A stretch of 64,000 nucleotides of DNA, taken from Unio delphinus (Eukaryota > Mollusca > Bivalvia > Unionida > Unionidae). Every line of letters begins with the position of its first letter. Positions within the stretch are counted from its first letter, which is position 1. Made by a program: the position numbers and the translations under genes. Location: assembly GCA_029339505.1 (NCBI GenBank), contig JAQISU010000233.1, positions 3,954,001-4,018,000 on the forward strand. Reading direction: 5' to 3'. Shown here one piece after another: positions 1 to 11,938 of this stretch. The notes beneath the pieces were generated by a model. It ran no database searches and had not been told where the DNA came from. It was given only the letters and a program-made list of their open reading frames with translations.

Positions 1-320
1 GCTGACCTGCGCAGACTTCTCAAGAAGGTCTCAGAGAGCGACATAATGATCATTCTCGGTGATTTCATCGCTAGAGTGGGCTGAGATTCTGAAGCATGGA
101 AAACCGTTCTTGGGAAACATGGCGTGGGTTGTTGGAATGACAATGGTTGCCTGTGTCTTGAATTTTGTGCATAATTACATCTTAGCATCACAAAACCCTA
201 TATCAGCATAAAGATAATCTGAAAACGAACTGGATGCATCCGAGATCAAACACTGGCACATAATAGATTACATAATAGGACGCCAGAGGTACTTAAAAGA
301 TTTCCTTCATAACAGAGTGA
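1..320 (+). pseudogene. LINE endonuclease C-terminal part, broken
   Basis: The first bases translate as a leucine-rich helix followed by IMIILGDF-x-ARVG, the hallmark beta-strand and loop of APE-type LINE endonucleases. The expected Asn of GDFNARVG is Ile here (GDFIARVG), and a TGA follows at once. Further on, SEAWKTVLGKHGVG and CNDNG-like segments are readable, but a HWH-LIDYI-like segment at about 250-275 needs a frame change. The 5' part lies outside the window. It would have nicked target DNA for target-primed reverse transcription. It is now a fossil. Confidence 0.75.
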
Positions 321-540
321 TGCAAAGTGCAGAGTACCACCAAAGACGGAACTAGATGAGGCATCCACACTGCAAGTGACTTTAAAGACCATAAACAGCT
401 GAATACTAAAAAGGCTGCAAGAAAAGACGGTATCCCACCAGATATATGGAAGAGTGGAGGCACAGCATTACACATCAAATTTCACGAGATCTTCGTTTGC
501 TGCTGAAGGCGAGGGCAACTTTCACACGCTCTTTGAGATG

Positions 541-1800
541 TAGTCATCAGCACCGTGTACAAAAACAAGGGGAAAATGTCTGATTGCCCAAACTACTATC
601 GTGGTATAACTCTGCTCTCCGTGGCAGGCAAAATCCTTGCTAGAGTGTTGATGAACAGACTGGTGCCCAACATCGATGAAGAACATGCTCCAAAGAGTCA
701 GTGGGACTTCAGAGCCATTTGGGCACAGCTGACATGGTGTTTGTCCTGAGACAGATCCAGGAGAACTGTCGAGAACAAAACAAAGCACTATACATCACAT
801 TTATAGACCTGACGAAGGCATTTGACACGGTGAGCAGAACTGGACTGTGGAAAATCCTTGTAAAGCTCGGATGTCCTCCAAAGTTCCTTACCATTGTCAT
901 CCAACTACATTAAGACCAACTTGGTCAGGTCAGAAACAATAACTATCTGTCACAGACATTCCTCATTATAAATGACGTGAAACAGGGCTGCGTTTTAGCC
1001 CTCACATTATTCTCAATCTTCTTCAGCATGATGCTCCAAAAAGCAACAGAAGACCTTGATGACGAAGGTGGCATCTATATCCGATTTCGTAATGATGGCA
1101 ACCTCTTCAACTTAAGACGACATCAGGCCCGCACCAAGACCTTGAAAAAACTTAATTTAGAACTTCTCTTTGCAATCGCTGCCACCCTTGTTACCCACAC
1201 GGAATCAGCCTTATAACGCGTAACATCCTGCTTTCAGAAGCTTACCAGATATTTGGTATTGAGGTCAGTCCTACGAAAACTTAGGTACTTTACCAGCCTG
1301 CGCCCAAGGAAGATTATCGGCATCTAAGCATTTTCATTGACCAGAAAGAGATGAATTTAATCCAACAGTTCACCAACCTAGGCTGTGTGATATACTCTGA
1401 TACCAAGATCGACAAAGAAAATAGACAACATACTGATCAAGGCAAATAGCGCCTTCGGCAGACTCTCTAAACGAGTGCGGTACAACGCCACTCTCAAGAG
1501 ATGTACAAAGATCAACGTTTTCAAAGCTGTCGTACTGACCACCCTCCTATATGGGGCCGATTCATGGGTCACCTACAGCTACCACCTCCACCTCCTTGAA
1601 CGCTTCCATCAGTGTTGCCTCCACACCATCCTCAACATCCACTGGAGTGACTTCGTCACCAACACCAAAGTCCTCAAACAAGCAGGGATTACCAGCGTTG
1701 AAGCCATGCTCATGAAGATACAGCTATGCTGGGCAGGGCACGTGTCCAGGATGGAGGAACATCGCCTACCAAAGATCGCACTGTGTGATTAGCTGTCCAT
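541..1800 (+). pseudogene. LINE reverse transcriptase, catalytically dead
   Basis: The RT core spans three open blocks (about 555-749, 701-913, 977-1216) and a C-terminal block at 1475-1792. Motif A is readable as FIDLTKAFDTVSRTGLW at about 801-848. The palm B motif region is VKQGCVLALTLFSIF. The position that should hold the catalytic FADD is FAIA (1169-1180), so both catalytic aspartates are lost. The C-terminal block contains the VFKAVVLTTLLYGADSWV and CWAGHVSRMEEHRLPK segments typical of LINE thumb and tail regions. Frameshifts near 720 and 915 and several stops confirm a pseudogene. Confidence 0.85.
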
Positions 1801-1892
1801 TGGCCACCGTGATAGAGGGGCACCTTGAAAGAAATATAAAGACTCCTTGAAAAAGACCCTCACCATTTGTGGCATCGATCACCTCCATTCGG

Positions 1893-2130
1893 CATCAGAA
1901 GTTTCTGACCGTGACACTGGCGAAGTACAGCTTCCCAGGCCACTGCCACTTTTGAAGAAAATAGATGGGTCAGCGTGGATGAAAAACGATGTCGAAGAAA
2001 AAACGGGAATCATCAGAAGCTTCTGACCGTGAAAGCTGGCGAAGTACAGTTTACCGGGCAACTGCCACTTTTGAACCAAATAGCCGGGCCAGCCAGGAGG
2101 AAAAACGATGTCGAAGAAAAACTCTGGAAG
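1893..2130 (+). repeat. Tandem duplication of the LINE C-terminal end (unit about 118 bp, two copies)
   Basis: The segment beginning CATCAGAAG at 1893 recurs at 2011 with about 85-90% identity by eye, including GGCGAAGTACAG and AAAACGATGTCGAAGAAAAA. The second copy reads in one frame as the usual LINE tail (ESWRSTVYRATATFE, then SRASQEEKRCRRKT). The first copy has a different frame and more changes. This is a local duplication within the element, not part of the family's normal structure. Confidence 0.8.
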
Positions 2131-2159
2131 GACTAAATCACTAGCTCATGAAACAACTT

Positions 2160-2636
2160 TAAAGATAAATCATGTCGAACCTGAAATTGTTGACAGACTG
2201 TGACATGTTCACGTTAAATAAGGGTTTCAGAGGTGGAATTAGCTGATGCATGATAGATGTGCTGAAGCAAATCACGAATGTCTGACTGAACAAAGACGGT
2301 CGCATAGAAAATAATGGCAAGTACCACAAGTCAACGTCATGGTGTTTCTTATACACTCGATCCTAATAGCGTCTGTGCATAGACCATTAGCCATTATATG
2401 ACTAAAATCTTTAGATAAGTGAATGATGAACAAATTAGATGGGTAGAAAAATATTTTCGAAATGGCAGATGGCTGTCACATCTATTGCATGCTAGAAGTG
2501 AATTTGGATATTATATTGCGTTTGTATGACTATTATAATTAATATTCGGTCGCTCTAAAGTAATTACTTTCAGATGAAAATAAAGTCTCCCTAAGTTTAC
2601 TGAAAGGTACAAAAGCAAACGCGCCAAAACTAGTAT

Positions 2637-2671
<35 letters not shown>

Positions 2672-3500
2672 CAAAAACAAAAGGTAAAACAAAACAGACC
2701 ATTCACTCAAGAAATATAAAGCATTACAGTTTAAAATGAATGAAAGTTCATAACTTTGTCTTGTTTGAATAGCAAAACTGCCTTTAATCGTACAATGAAC
2801 TGAATACAAGTTTAAGAGAAAAAGCAAAAAACCGATAGAAAATGTAAGGGACAAAACACCAGCTAAAATATGAACAGATGAAAATAACTTTGCCAGTGCC
2901 AGAAAAATGGAATACTCATTATGGACAGGTGTTCACAGTCCATTAAGAGGAAGTTTCTGATCAAATTTCATTAAATCTTAATTTCTTTCGCCGAGTTTCA
3001 AAATATCTACAGTCTCTCATTGTGCGTCATCTGTAACGAGATCAGTTTCAATGGAGATAATTTTCATTTCTATTATATCTTTGCTGCGAAAGTGAGACAA
3101 GATACTCGCATTATATCTTTAATCGGCTGAATACATAGTGTTTTACTTTTGTATGATCAAGTAAACTGTCCTACCAAGCAAAATCTAATTGTTTCCTTTT
3201 AACATCGTCAAGATTGCCACAATGATTATGCATACACAAAAGAGTAGTTGTTCCTTGATAAATACTAGCCTTTAGCTGTAACATTAACAACTTTTACAAA
3301 AGCATGATACACGTTACAGTAACATCTGAGCTTAAATGTTGCATGGTAAATTGTGTTATTTAATGATATTTGCGTTTCAGTCGACGTATTATTTATCAGT
3401 CTAAAATAATACGAATATATACCGTAGTCCATACGTATGTATAGAAAAGTTATTCACTCTAATTTGGTCAGTAGGTGTATGCTATCTATTACTCGCAAAC
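2160..3500. other. AT-rich stretch without recognisable gene
   Basis: No coding region or RNA gene is supported here. The only structured element is a (CA)15 microsatellite at 2641-2670; a short antisense reading frame over it is made of microsatellite-encoded Cys-Val. Confidence 0.6.
2641..2672. repeat. (CA)n microsatellite
   Basis: Fifteen uninterrupted CA dinucleotides. Confidence 0.98.
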
Positions 3501-3545
3501 ATCTAAAGCATTTCAGGGCTATGATCATGCGCGTGCAGTCTTATA

Positions 3546-3601
<56 letters not shown>

Positions 3602-3640
3602 ACTGCACGCGCATGATCATAGCCCTGAAATGCTTTAGAT
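3501..3640. repeat. Perfect palindrome, 46-bp arms around an (AT)n loop
   Basis: Positions 3501-3546 are the exact reverse complement of 3595-3640 with no mismatch. The 48-nt loop is almost pure AT repeat (3548-3594). The arms are not low complexity (they contain CAGGGCTATGATCATGCGCG). Such a structure would extrude as a cruciform or fold as a hairpin RNA. The symmetric arms with AT core look like a foldback or MITE-type element; the flanks give at most an AT dinucleotide as target duplication, so the class cannot be fixed. Confidence 0.97.
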
Positions 3641-4859
3641 ATTATGTATCCAACGGAATGCTGGCCTAGAAAATTGATGCATTTTTCTTATGATTGCCGA
3701 TGTTCATGTTTCCATGTGGAATATTTAGATTTCTTCTGTATGTCCATTTTAATCTGGCGTTTTTACACAATATTGGGTAATCTATTTTTCATTTCTCAGT
3801 TTCCTCTATCAGTTGTATTATTAATGAATTAGAATTTCTGGTATCTCATATATCCTTTGAACCCTATAGTTATTTGTATTACTATTCATGTCAAATATTT
3901 ATAACTACTATTTCAGATGAAAATTCTGAGAAAACTGTAACTCTAAAATCTGAATATTTACTCACCTTTTAAAGTTGTAAAGGATTTTACTTCTATGTTC
4001 GTAAAACTCAAATCCTTCAATAGTGAATATAAAGAAGACAACGTAATTTCCAAATTAAAATTTTCGGGGAGAATATACGCCTTTTTACACAACCCCAACA
4101 CTGTCTCTACTGTGTGACCTGTTCAGGAGTCAAGTTTCATATCATTAACGCGGGTCAGTTCCTGGTGCATTTAAGTAAGCAAGGTTGTGTTTATGCGAGT
4201 TAAACCTCGTCGAACATTTACACGGAATGATTTTTTTTTGGCACAGCTAGATATATGTTTCTAAGAATAACTTTTTTAGATGATGAAAATATTTAAAAAT
4301 TTACTACACTTCTTAGACCAACCACTGTGGTATAAACATTTGATTTAAATAAAACGCGAGATAAAAATTTGTAGATTTTAATAAAATGCGGAAAATTATG
4401 TTGCCTCAGAAATGAAATAGATATTTCTTCTCACGGTCAATACCTAACAGTTTTGAGTGATCAGTTAGTTATTGATTTTACATACAGAACTTCCTTGGAC
4501 ATGAATACAATAAGACATAAAGGGTACAATCCCACTATGAAAGGTGTATTAATGGCTGGGATTAGTTCCTTGTTGACTTGGCGGAGTTAATTCACAGGTA
4601 TCAAGGTAAGATTGCATCAAGGTATCACGGCAAGATCAATTTCACAACACAAGGAACGGGAACTGTTTCATGTTATGTGATATCTTCCTATATTATATGG
4701 GGTGGGGTGGAGTAACAAATGCATGTTAAATCACAAGTTCGTACTCACCCAGATACATGCACATGCATGTATTCAAACAGGTACACAGAATGCTAATCAA
4801 TGTACATGTGCAACTAAATCTTTCTTCAGTTCCTTATAAATAATCTGGTTTTCACGTGA

Positions 4860-4861
<2 letters not shown>
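3641..4861. other. AT-rich stretch without recognisable gene
   Basis: I see no coding region here. Short open stretches (such as 3644-3832) have hydrophobic, AT-driven composition and no recognisable motif. Confidence 0.55.

Positions 4862-4901
<40 letters not shown>
4862..4901. repeat. (AT)n microsatellite
   Basis: About 20 uninterrupted AT units. Confidence 0.97.
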
Positions 4902-4903
<2 letters not shown>

Positions 4904-5002
4904 CGGAGTTGGCATTGCTTTCAGATTTTCGCTACTTACTCGTATTATTTGATGTCTAAAACGTTTTTTTTTTTTAAATCAAACTACAGTGACCATTGAG
5001 CG

Positions 5003-5004
<2 letters not shown>

Positions 5005-5076
<72 letters not shown>
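5005..5076. repeat. (CT)n microsatellite
   Basis: About 36 uninterrupted TC dinucleotides, a polypyrimidine tract on the plus strand. Confidence 0.98.
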
Positions 5077-5080
<4 letters not shown>

Positions 5081-6205
5081 GTTGTTTAAAATGTCATGAG
5101 TACAGAACTTTCTTAAATAAATACCTAATTGCGTTTTTTATTGCTTGGTTGCTTTGATTGTTTCAAAATGGTTTAAAATAACAATTATAAGATTTTGAGG
5201 CCAAATCAACCTTTTCGTATTGATTATACGTGAAAATATTCAATTGAACTTGAATGGTGTTAGTAAATGTAGCTAATAAATCTTACCTGTTATATTCTGC
5301 ATGTGAAATGCAAGCTGGTCTAAATCGTCCTTAGACAGGCCGTTAATTCTGTATATATGTTAAATCCAAAATGAAAAGCATGCATCAAATCCATGACTAT
5401 AAATTATATAAAGACGGATTTTGATAATCCGGTTGACTTCTTCAGAGCCTATTGGTTAGAGAGAGCGACATCAGACTTGTAGATTAGTCCTTAACTCCCG
5501 AGTTTAGCTCTCACCAAAATCGTTTTCTTTTGTGCGACAATCTATTCGATATGGAAAGCCGTAGAATGGGCGCTTTCATTTGATAGTCGAATTGGCGTTC
5601 TGACAACGCGATCAATTGAACCACGTAAGGGTTGGTCTCTATACACTTGAATGTGAGACAGTCACAATCATCGGTGTATTGGTATACGATACTGAGGTGC
5701 CGACGTATGACATAATCTCTACTGATATCGCATTGCTAGGCGGCTCAATCAGAAAGCCAAAGTTTACTTGCACGTGACCTCGGACTACCGATACGAGTGA
5801 ATTTCTGTACAAGATTTAAAATTTGAGATAATTAGACGTGCAAGATAACTTTAAGGTATACTGCTTAATTGCTTATCGGGAATTTTTCGAATACAAGGAA
5901 CAAAATAATATCTCTTAGCAAGGACACTTTGATAATGATAATAGGGAATAGTTGTAAACTTGTTTGTATTATAAGCTTAATTTCACTGCCAAGGTTAATA
6001 CGCTGGCTTATAAAGAAGAGATCAAGATTGATGCAGTTAAATGGAAGTAATTAAGGAAAATTATAATTGCTTATCGACAGTTTATAATTGCCGATTTTCA
6101 GGTTCGTAATTATGCTAATTCGGTATTAACAATGAGTCTTCTGTCCTCGTGACCTCAGTGCTTAAAATATCCACCATCTGTGTATATACATACACACCCG
6201 TAAGT
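5077..6205. other. Non-coding stretch, nothing recognised
   Basis: No motif-bearing reading frame, RNA gene or repeat was identified between the two microsatellites. Confidence 0.5.
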
Positions 6206-6478
<273 letters not shown>

Positions 6479-6880
6479 TCAGTTAAATCAGTGTCTGATC
6501 CGACGTCTGTTACATTTACCATTTAGATGATGCGAAACATTGTCACGTTGCCCTGCCCTCGATTGCGTAAATCAAGGAACAAAGAAATGGTTAGAAGCCA
6601 ACTGTATATGGAATCACATCACAATTATTATTTCCAGTTCAGTACCCACGAATATAGTTCTAGTCTATTTTTAGAACATTTTTTCCTCTCTCATTTTGGT
6701 GGTGATAGAAGTTTTATTGATGCATTTTTGGTAGGTATTTAAAGGTAATTTAAAGGACTTAAATGACAGAATCAGAGGTAGAGGCATACAGACTAGGAGA
6801 CAGAGAGACCGATATACATACAGTGAGCGACAGATATAAAGAGACAGAGAGAGAGACAGAGAAAGAGATAGAGAGACAGT

Positions 6881-6993
<113 letters not shown>

Positions 6994-7270
6994 TGGTGGA
7001 AACATAGATAGATGTAGAGACAGAGTTAGGGAGATGTAGAGACACAGAGAGACAGAGACAGAGACAGAGACAGAGACAGAGACAGAGACAGAGACAGTCA
7101 GAAGTAGAGACAGAGAGAACGTAATACAGAGAGAGACAATGAGAGAGAGACCTGAAACAGAGAGATAGACCGTGATACAGAGAGGAGGACCGTGAGACAG
7201 AGCAAGAAATAGTGAGACAGAGGAAGCTGGACAGCGAGTGACAAATTGATATCTGGATAGAGAGACATAC

Positions 7271-7321
<51 letters not shown>

Positions 7322-7327
<6 letters not shown>

Positions 7328-7356
7328 AGGATATAAAGCGGGTCGGACACAGAGAG
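7322..7356 (+). repeat. 35-bp sequence with exact inverted copy at 10900-10934
   Basis: The unique sequence at the right flank of a (GA)n tract, containing GGATATAAAGCGGGTCGGAC, is present as an exact reverse complement at 10900-10934. There it sits at the same position relative to a (CT)n tract. The microsatellite and flank therefore belong to one dispersed unit present in both orientations. Confidence 0.95.
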
Positions 7357-7953
7357 TCTGACAGAGTCAGACAAAAAGTCAGAGAGACAGACAAACACAC
7401 ACACAGAGATAGAGACAGTCAGACATACACAGGGAGACAAAGACAGATATGGAGACAGTGACAGGTAAAGAGACTGCGAGACTGCGAGAAAGGGAAACGG
7501 TGAGATCGGGAGACGCGAAAGAGAGCCTGCGAGAAAGAGAGAACTAGAGATTGAGAGACCGCGATATGAGGGCTGGACAGAGAGACATCATCAGAGTCAG
7601 GTAGAGAAGTCACAGAGAGGTCGAGACAGAGTCAGAGAGAGGTAAAGACAGAGACACAGTCAGAGGTAGAGACAGACAGATTCAGAGGTTGAGTCAGAGA
7701 GACCGTGAGACAGAGTGAGACCGTGAGACAAAGATAGATAGTGATACAGAGGGAGCGGGACAGAGAGACCTGGATAGAGACGGCTGGACAGAGAGAGTTA
7801 GACAGAGAGACAGACAGATATCGTCAGGGAGTTAGAGGGACAGAGACAGACAGACGGAGAGATAGAGACAGTCAGATATAGACAGAGCGACAGAAATCAA
7901 TATATAGATAGAGAGACAGGGATAGATAGAGAGACCGCGAGATAGGGAGACCG

Positions 7954-8076
<123 letters not shown>

Positions 8077-8190
8077 GCGATATAGAGAAACAGACAGACA
8101 GAGAGCTGGTTAGAGACATATAGAAAGAGAGAGCCGCACAGAGAGTCAAAAGAGAATCAGAGAGAGAGATAGAGAGACAGAGAGTCGGAT

Positions 8191-8353
8191 GTGACGCAAT
8201 TTATTGATGTTTGTATGATGATACCGTGCTTTTATTACGACGTTGTTTACCATACATAAATAGCCTTTATCTGATGACTGTTTATGGGTTAGTGTGAAAC
8301 GAGAAATATGCAAACGTCCTAGTGCTTTAACACGAAGCTTTTAGTGGGACATA
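8191..8353. other. Short spacer, nothing recognised
   Basis: Unique AT-rich sequence between the purine block and the LINE 3' end. Confidence 0.5.
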
Positions 8354-8840
8354 TTGATTAATTGATTGATTTTTAGCGCAGCAGCACTTTTAGGCTATTT
8401 AGCGTCGCACAACAGGTTGCATGCATACATGTTTAAAAATACTAAAAGGTTTAATATCGAACAGCGATATAAAAAAAAAATAGTTCAACATAAAATGGTA
8501 AAATGTTAGTAACAGAAAAATATGAAGCTTCCCAATTAACGGGAGATGTAAATGATGTATGTTGATGAGTACAGTTGAAATTATGTTCAAAATAAGGGGC
8601 GTTATTTACATTAGATAAAAGTGCTCTTGGTGACGGTATACAAGTTACAGTTTAAAATAAAGATTTACTTTCTTCAGGAAATCTAAAATACAAATGATAG
8701 TATCAAAAAGTTCCTTTATGTCATGTACATTATAGCACTTATCACGCGTAGGTTGCAGGTAGAAACACTCAGTCATAAAGTGCTTAACAGTGAATGGTTC
8801 ATTGCAAGTAACGCACTCTGGTGGATCTTCATCTTTTAGG
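8354..8840 (-). mobile_element. 3' end of a LINE (Jockey/CR1-like), minus strand
   Basis: On the minus strand a continuous frame from about 8838 to a TAA at 8645-8647 gives a C-terminal Cys/His module: PPECVTCNEPFTVKHFMTEC, then a leucine-rich tail (ELFDTIICILDFLKKVNLY). A CxxC followed by HxxxxC before a short helix and stop is typical of the C-terminal end of Jockey/CR1-group LINE proteins. The following ~290 bp look like the 3' UTR, ending in ATCAATCAATTAATCAAT (minus-strand sense, near 8354-8372), a microsatellite-type 3' tail. The copy is strongly 5'-truncated. There is no intact enzyme. Confidence 0.65.
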
Positions 8841-8859
8841 GGATATACTTCCGGTATAG

Positions 8860-9370
8860 TTAGTCTCGAGTCTCAAGGAGGGAGACGGAATAAAGATCAG
8901 TGGAGAAGTCGATTGTGAATCGAAGGCTCGTCGGAAAGGGAGTCGAGGATGAGAAATCGGAGAAGGATCAGCCAAGGAGGAGAAACAGTTAGGACGGAAA
9001 TCAGAAGGAAAAAAGGATTTGGCGGGATAGGAGAGATACAGATGAGCAGGAAACAAGGACACGTGGAAAAGCTAGCTCACATTATAAATTAAATTATGCA
9101 ATAGGCTTTTAGTTAGTCGATTGAAATAAGTACCATTGGAGAATATTATCATTTGACTATTGAATTATATCAAATTGTTATTCATTTGAATTTTACCTTT
9201 TTTGTACTCAATAATTTAACTGATTGGGGGCTCTGAGCTTTACTTCTATCATTAATTTCACTTCCTACAAAATCGAGCCTGGGTGGGACTTCTATAATAA
9301 TTTTTTTAAAAAATATTTTGAACACCCCACCCCAACCATAATAACACACCTACCACAGTGGCTGCCATAG
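8860..9370 (+). repeat. Dispersed repeat, copy 1 (second copy at 63450-63990)
   Basis: Aligning by eye with 63450-63990 gives a shared order of words. A GAGAAA-rich purine segment and ATACAGATGA come first, then TTTGAATTT-ACC-TTTT, AATTTAACTG, TGGGGGCTC, AGCTTT, a TGGTGGG/TGGGTGGG-ACTT segment, and CACCCCACCCCAACC. Gaps and substitutions are common. It could be an LTR or untranslated part of an LTR retrotransposon. A TGGG...GTC-GAGAT word at 9371-9389 vaguely resembles a tRNA-Pro primer-binding site, but this is speculative. Confidence 0.6.
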
Positions 9371-9389
9371 TGGGTGCTTCGTCTGAGAT

Positions 9390-10130
9390 CTGAATTAGAC
9401 ATAAATATTATCTTTAAGACCTAAAGTATTAGTTGTTTGGAAATATTAGTGAACAGTTGTGAGATATTTTCCATCCTGTGTATTTTGAATTTTTATGATT
9501 CGTCCTTTTCTTGTGTATGTTTCATTTTGATATTTGCATGTTTGGTGTATTTGTTAGGATAGGTTTTTTAGTAAAATTAATAAGATTGCCATTTCCTTTA
9601 AATTGTATTAAAGTAATGTTTTATTCATTTATATTAAAGTAAGTTTCTAGAATATATTAAGAGTAATTTTATTTGTTTTGAAAAGCACAACTATATAGAA
9701 TAAAAATGGTTGCTGCGCAAGTGGAAAAAGGCAATATATATAACCATACTGCATAACACCAGTAAAAATAACTGAAAGCTTTGCCAATGTACAGTGTTGT
9801 GTGGAAATATATAACGAAAAACATAATACATGCCATTTTGCCGACTCAGCTACAACCTTTAGGTTCCATTAGTAAAAATATATATTCTGTAACCTAGACA
9901 TTGGCGAAAGTCCAATACGGTTAATAAAAGTGGAGTAACTCTTCTCGAAAGATCTTCTAAATGACATAAAACAAAATGGCTTCCAACAACGGATACCCAT
10001 ATTTGGTGTAACGTCGCCAAACGAATATAAATAAACCACAAGACTAAGTCTTATGACGTAAAACAAATTGGTTTCTGCCTGCTGGAACTGGTTCTTGCTT
10101 GGGGAGAGTCAGCATTTTTTTGACTGGTAC
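9390..10130. other. AT-rich stretch, nothing recognised
   Basis: No gene or repeat identified. Short antisense frames at 9859-10066 lack motifs. Confidence 0.5.
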
Positions 10131-10174
10131 ATGGAGGGTATGACCTTGTCTAACCCTGAATCTGGCCGAATGTG

Positions 10175-10182
10175 TATAAATA
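10175..10182 (+). promoter_or_regulatory. TATA box (TATAAATA) before a repeated leader
   Basis: TATAAATA lies 30 bp upstream of a TCAGTTC word (10204-10210) that resembles an initiator. This is the spacing expected of a Pol II core promoter. The downstream 46-bp segment (10206-10251) is the first copy of a direct repeat. The promoter could belong to an LTR or to another mobile element. Expression is not shown. Confidence 0.45.
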
Positions 10183-10205
10183 CAGATGCGCATTCGGGTC
10201 AGATC

Positions 10206-10251
10206 AGTTCTCCGTATCAGCAGAAAATAGATGTTTGACTTCTCATTCCAG
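10206..10251 (+). repeat. 46-bp direct repeat, copy 1, followed by a splice-donor-like GTAAGA
   Basis: Positions 10206-10251 match 10804-10849 at 45 of 46 bases (G/A difference in TCCGTAT/TCCATAT). Copy 1 ends in CAG and is followed by GTAAGA, a good 5' splice-site match. Copy 2 ends in the same CAG and follows a pyrimidine-rich CTTCTCATTCCAG that would also serve as a 3' splice site. Confidence 0.9.
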
Positions 10252-10803
10252 GTAAGAAAACTGTATATGTCGTAACTTCTTTTAGGAATAAGTACTTTTA
10301 ATGTTTGAGATTTTAATGGTAAAATTATTATGTTTGAAACATTGCTACTGAATTCTTTTATTTATATTATATTGTAATAGAATGTTTAATGTTTTAAAGA
10401 ATTCATATTTAATTATATTTATGTAATTTTTATTGTAAAAGTTAAATTCGCTACCAACTTCATGTTTAGATTTAATGTTGAAATAAAGTATTCTTTAAGC
10501 AAGAAAGAATATTATCTAGCAATATAATCTAAATCAATATTCTATTTTAAAATAAGTAAAATGCATTTCTTTAAATTAATTGTTGCATTAATTACAGTTA
10601 TTACATTTTATACTTTGGCTATCTTGAAATTGATTGAGAATTAACTATTTGTATAATATTCTAAAATGCAGAAGTTATACGAATAAATGAAGTTGGAAAG
10701 CTTAATAAGGAAAATGTAATATGTATTTCATGAATTTTTATTATAAAGTTTTTAGATGTGTTTCTAGAATGTAGTGATATATGTGTGTTGATTATTTAAA
10801 TAA

Positions 10804-10849
10804 AGTTCTCCATATCAGCAGAAAATAGATGTTTGACTTCTCATTCCAG
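10804..10849 (+). repeat. 46-bp direct repeat, copy 2, preceded by AATAAA
   Basis: Same sequence as 10206-10251 with one mismatch, 598 bp downstream. An AATAAA polyadenylation hexamer (10799-10804) abuts its start. The arrangement TATA, repeat, spacer, AATAAA, repeat is reminiscent of a transcript's R region present at both ends. Confidence 0.9.
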
Positions 10850-10899
10850 ATTTAGCTGTTTCTCATCATCGTTTCGATACTCTTTTAAGAGAGCCTGAA

Positions 10900-11033
<134 letters not shown>

Positions 11034-11319
11034 GGACGTTGACGTTACTTAACTTACGAGTAATTCCTTCTCATAGCAAAAAATGAGAAGAAGGTTATGA
11101 AAAGCTAATCACATCAAACATAACAAAAACCTTCATAACAAGTGACAACAAACAAACTTTTTTTTACATAACATATTGTATTTACTTGCAGTAACTGGGA
11201 AGCAAATACCGGGCAAAATATCTTACCTGAGCGAAGTTAGTTGTTGGTTTAGGAACGTGTAATATATGTCAATCGTTTAGTAAGTCGAGACAAGGTATCA
11301 CTTGGTGTTAGTATCATAA

Positions 11320-11938
11320 TAAAATGGTTACAGAGAGACAGATGGTTAGAGAGTATCGCGCCATGGACAAGGAAGATCTGGAGTACAAGGGATCTCGTCT
11401 AGCAGCGAGGAGAGAATCAAAGAATGGAGGGCCGAAAAAGCAGCCGAAAGATGGAGCTGGCATAGATTGCAGCGACCGCAAAAGAAAGAAAGCTCGCGCA
11501 TTCTCTCAACATTTGAGAAATTAAGAGTAGAAGCCAGGAGCACTAATAGAGACGACTACAGTACTGGTTATGGAGGGATTGAACGATGAAGATTTTCTCG
11601 TGCAATCCGAGAAACTTGCAGACGCTCTTAAATTCCCTTGCAACATTGGGCGATCAACATCTCAGTTTTTGGCAAGGTACCGGTGCAGCACGCGAAGTTT
11701 ACCACAACTTATCTGAAGACGATGCTGGCGACTACGACGCGCTCAGGAAGTCTTTTCTTTTCTTTTATCGGCTGACCAACAAAACGTGCCGTAAACATTA
11801 TCTGATCACGACGAAGAAAACGGAAACCCACTCTCAATTTCACACCCGTGTTCGAGGGTTATTTGAGCAAAAGTTGAACGATTGTACAACGGGCTATGCT
11901 AGGTCATGCTCAAGTTTAATATTAAACTTTAAGATTAA

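Larger units (their letters stand above)
1..2150 (+). mobile_element. Decayed non-LTR retrotransposon (LINE), APE endonuclease plus reverse transcriptase
   Basis: A LINE copy enters from the left edge and runs to about 2.15 kb. Reading all three plus frames recovers, in order, the end of an APE-type endonuclease (LGDF...ARVG near 55-80), a linker, a reverse transcriptase (NYYRGITLLSVAGKILARVL at about 588-645), the VKQGCVLALTLFS motif near 975-1015, and a C-terminal region with LTTLLYGADSW near 1538-1567 and AGHVSRMEEHRLPK near 1735-1775. Stops and frameshifts break it everywhere, so it is non-coding today. The superfamily is clear. The clade is not; RTE- or CR1-like is possible. Confidence 0.88.
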
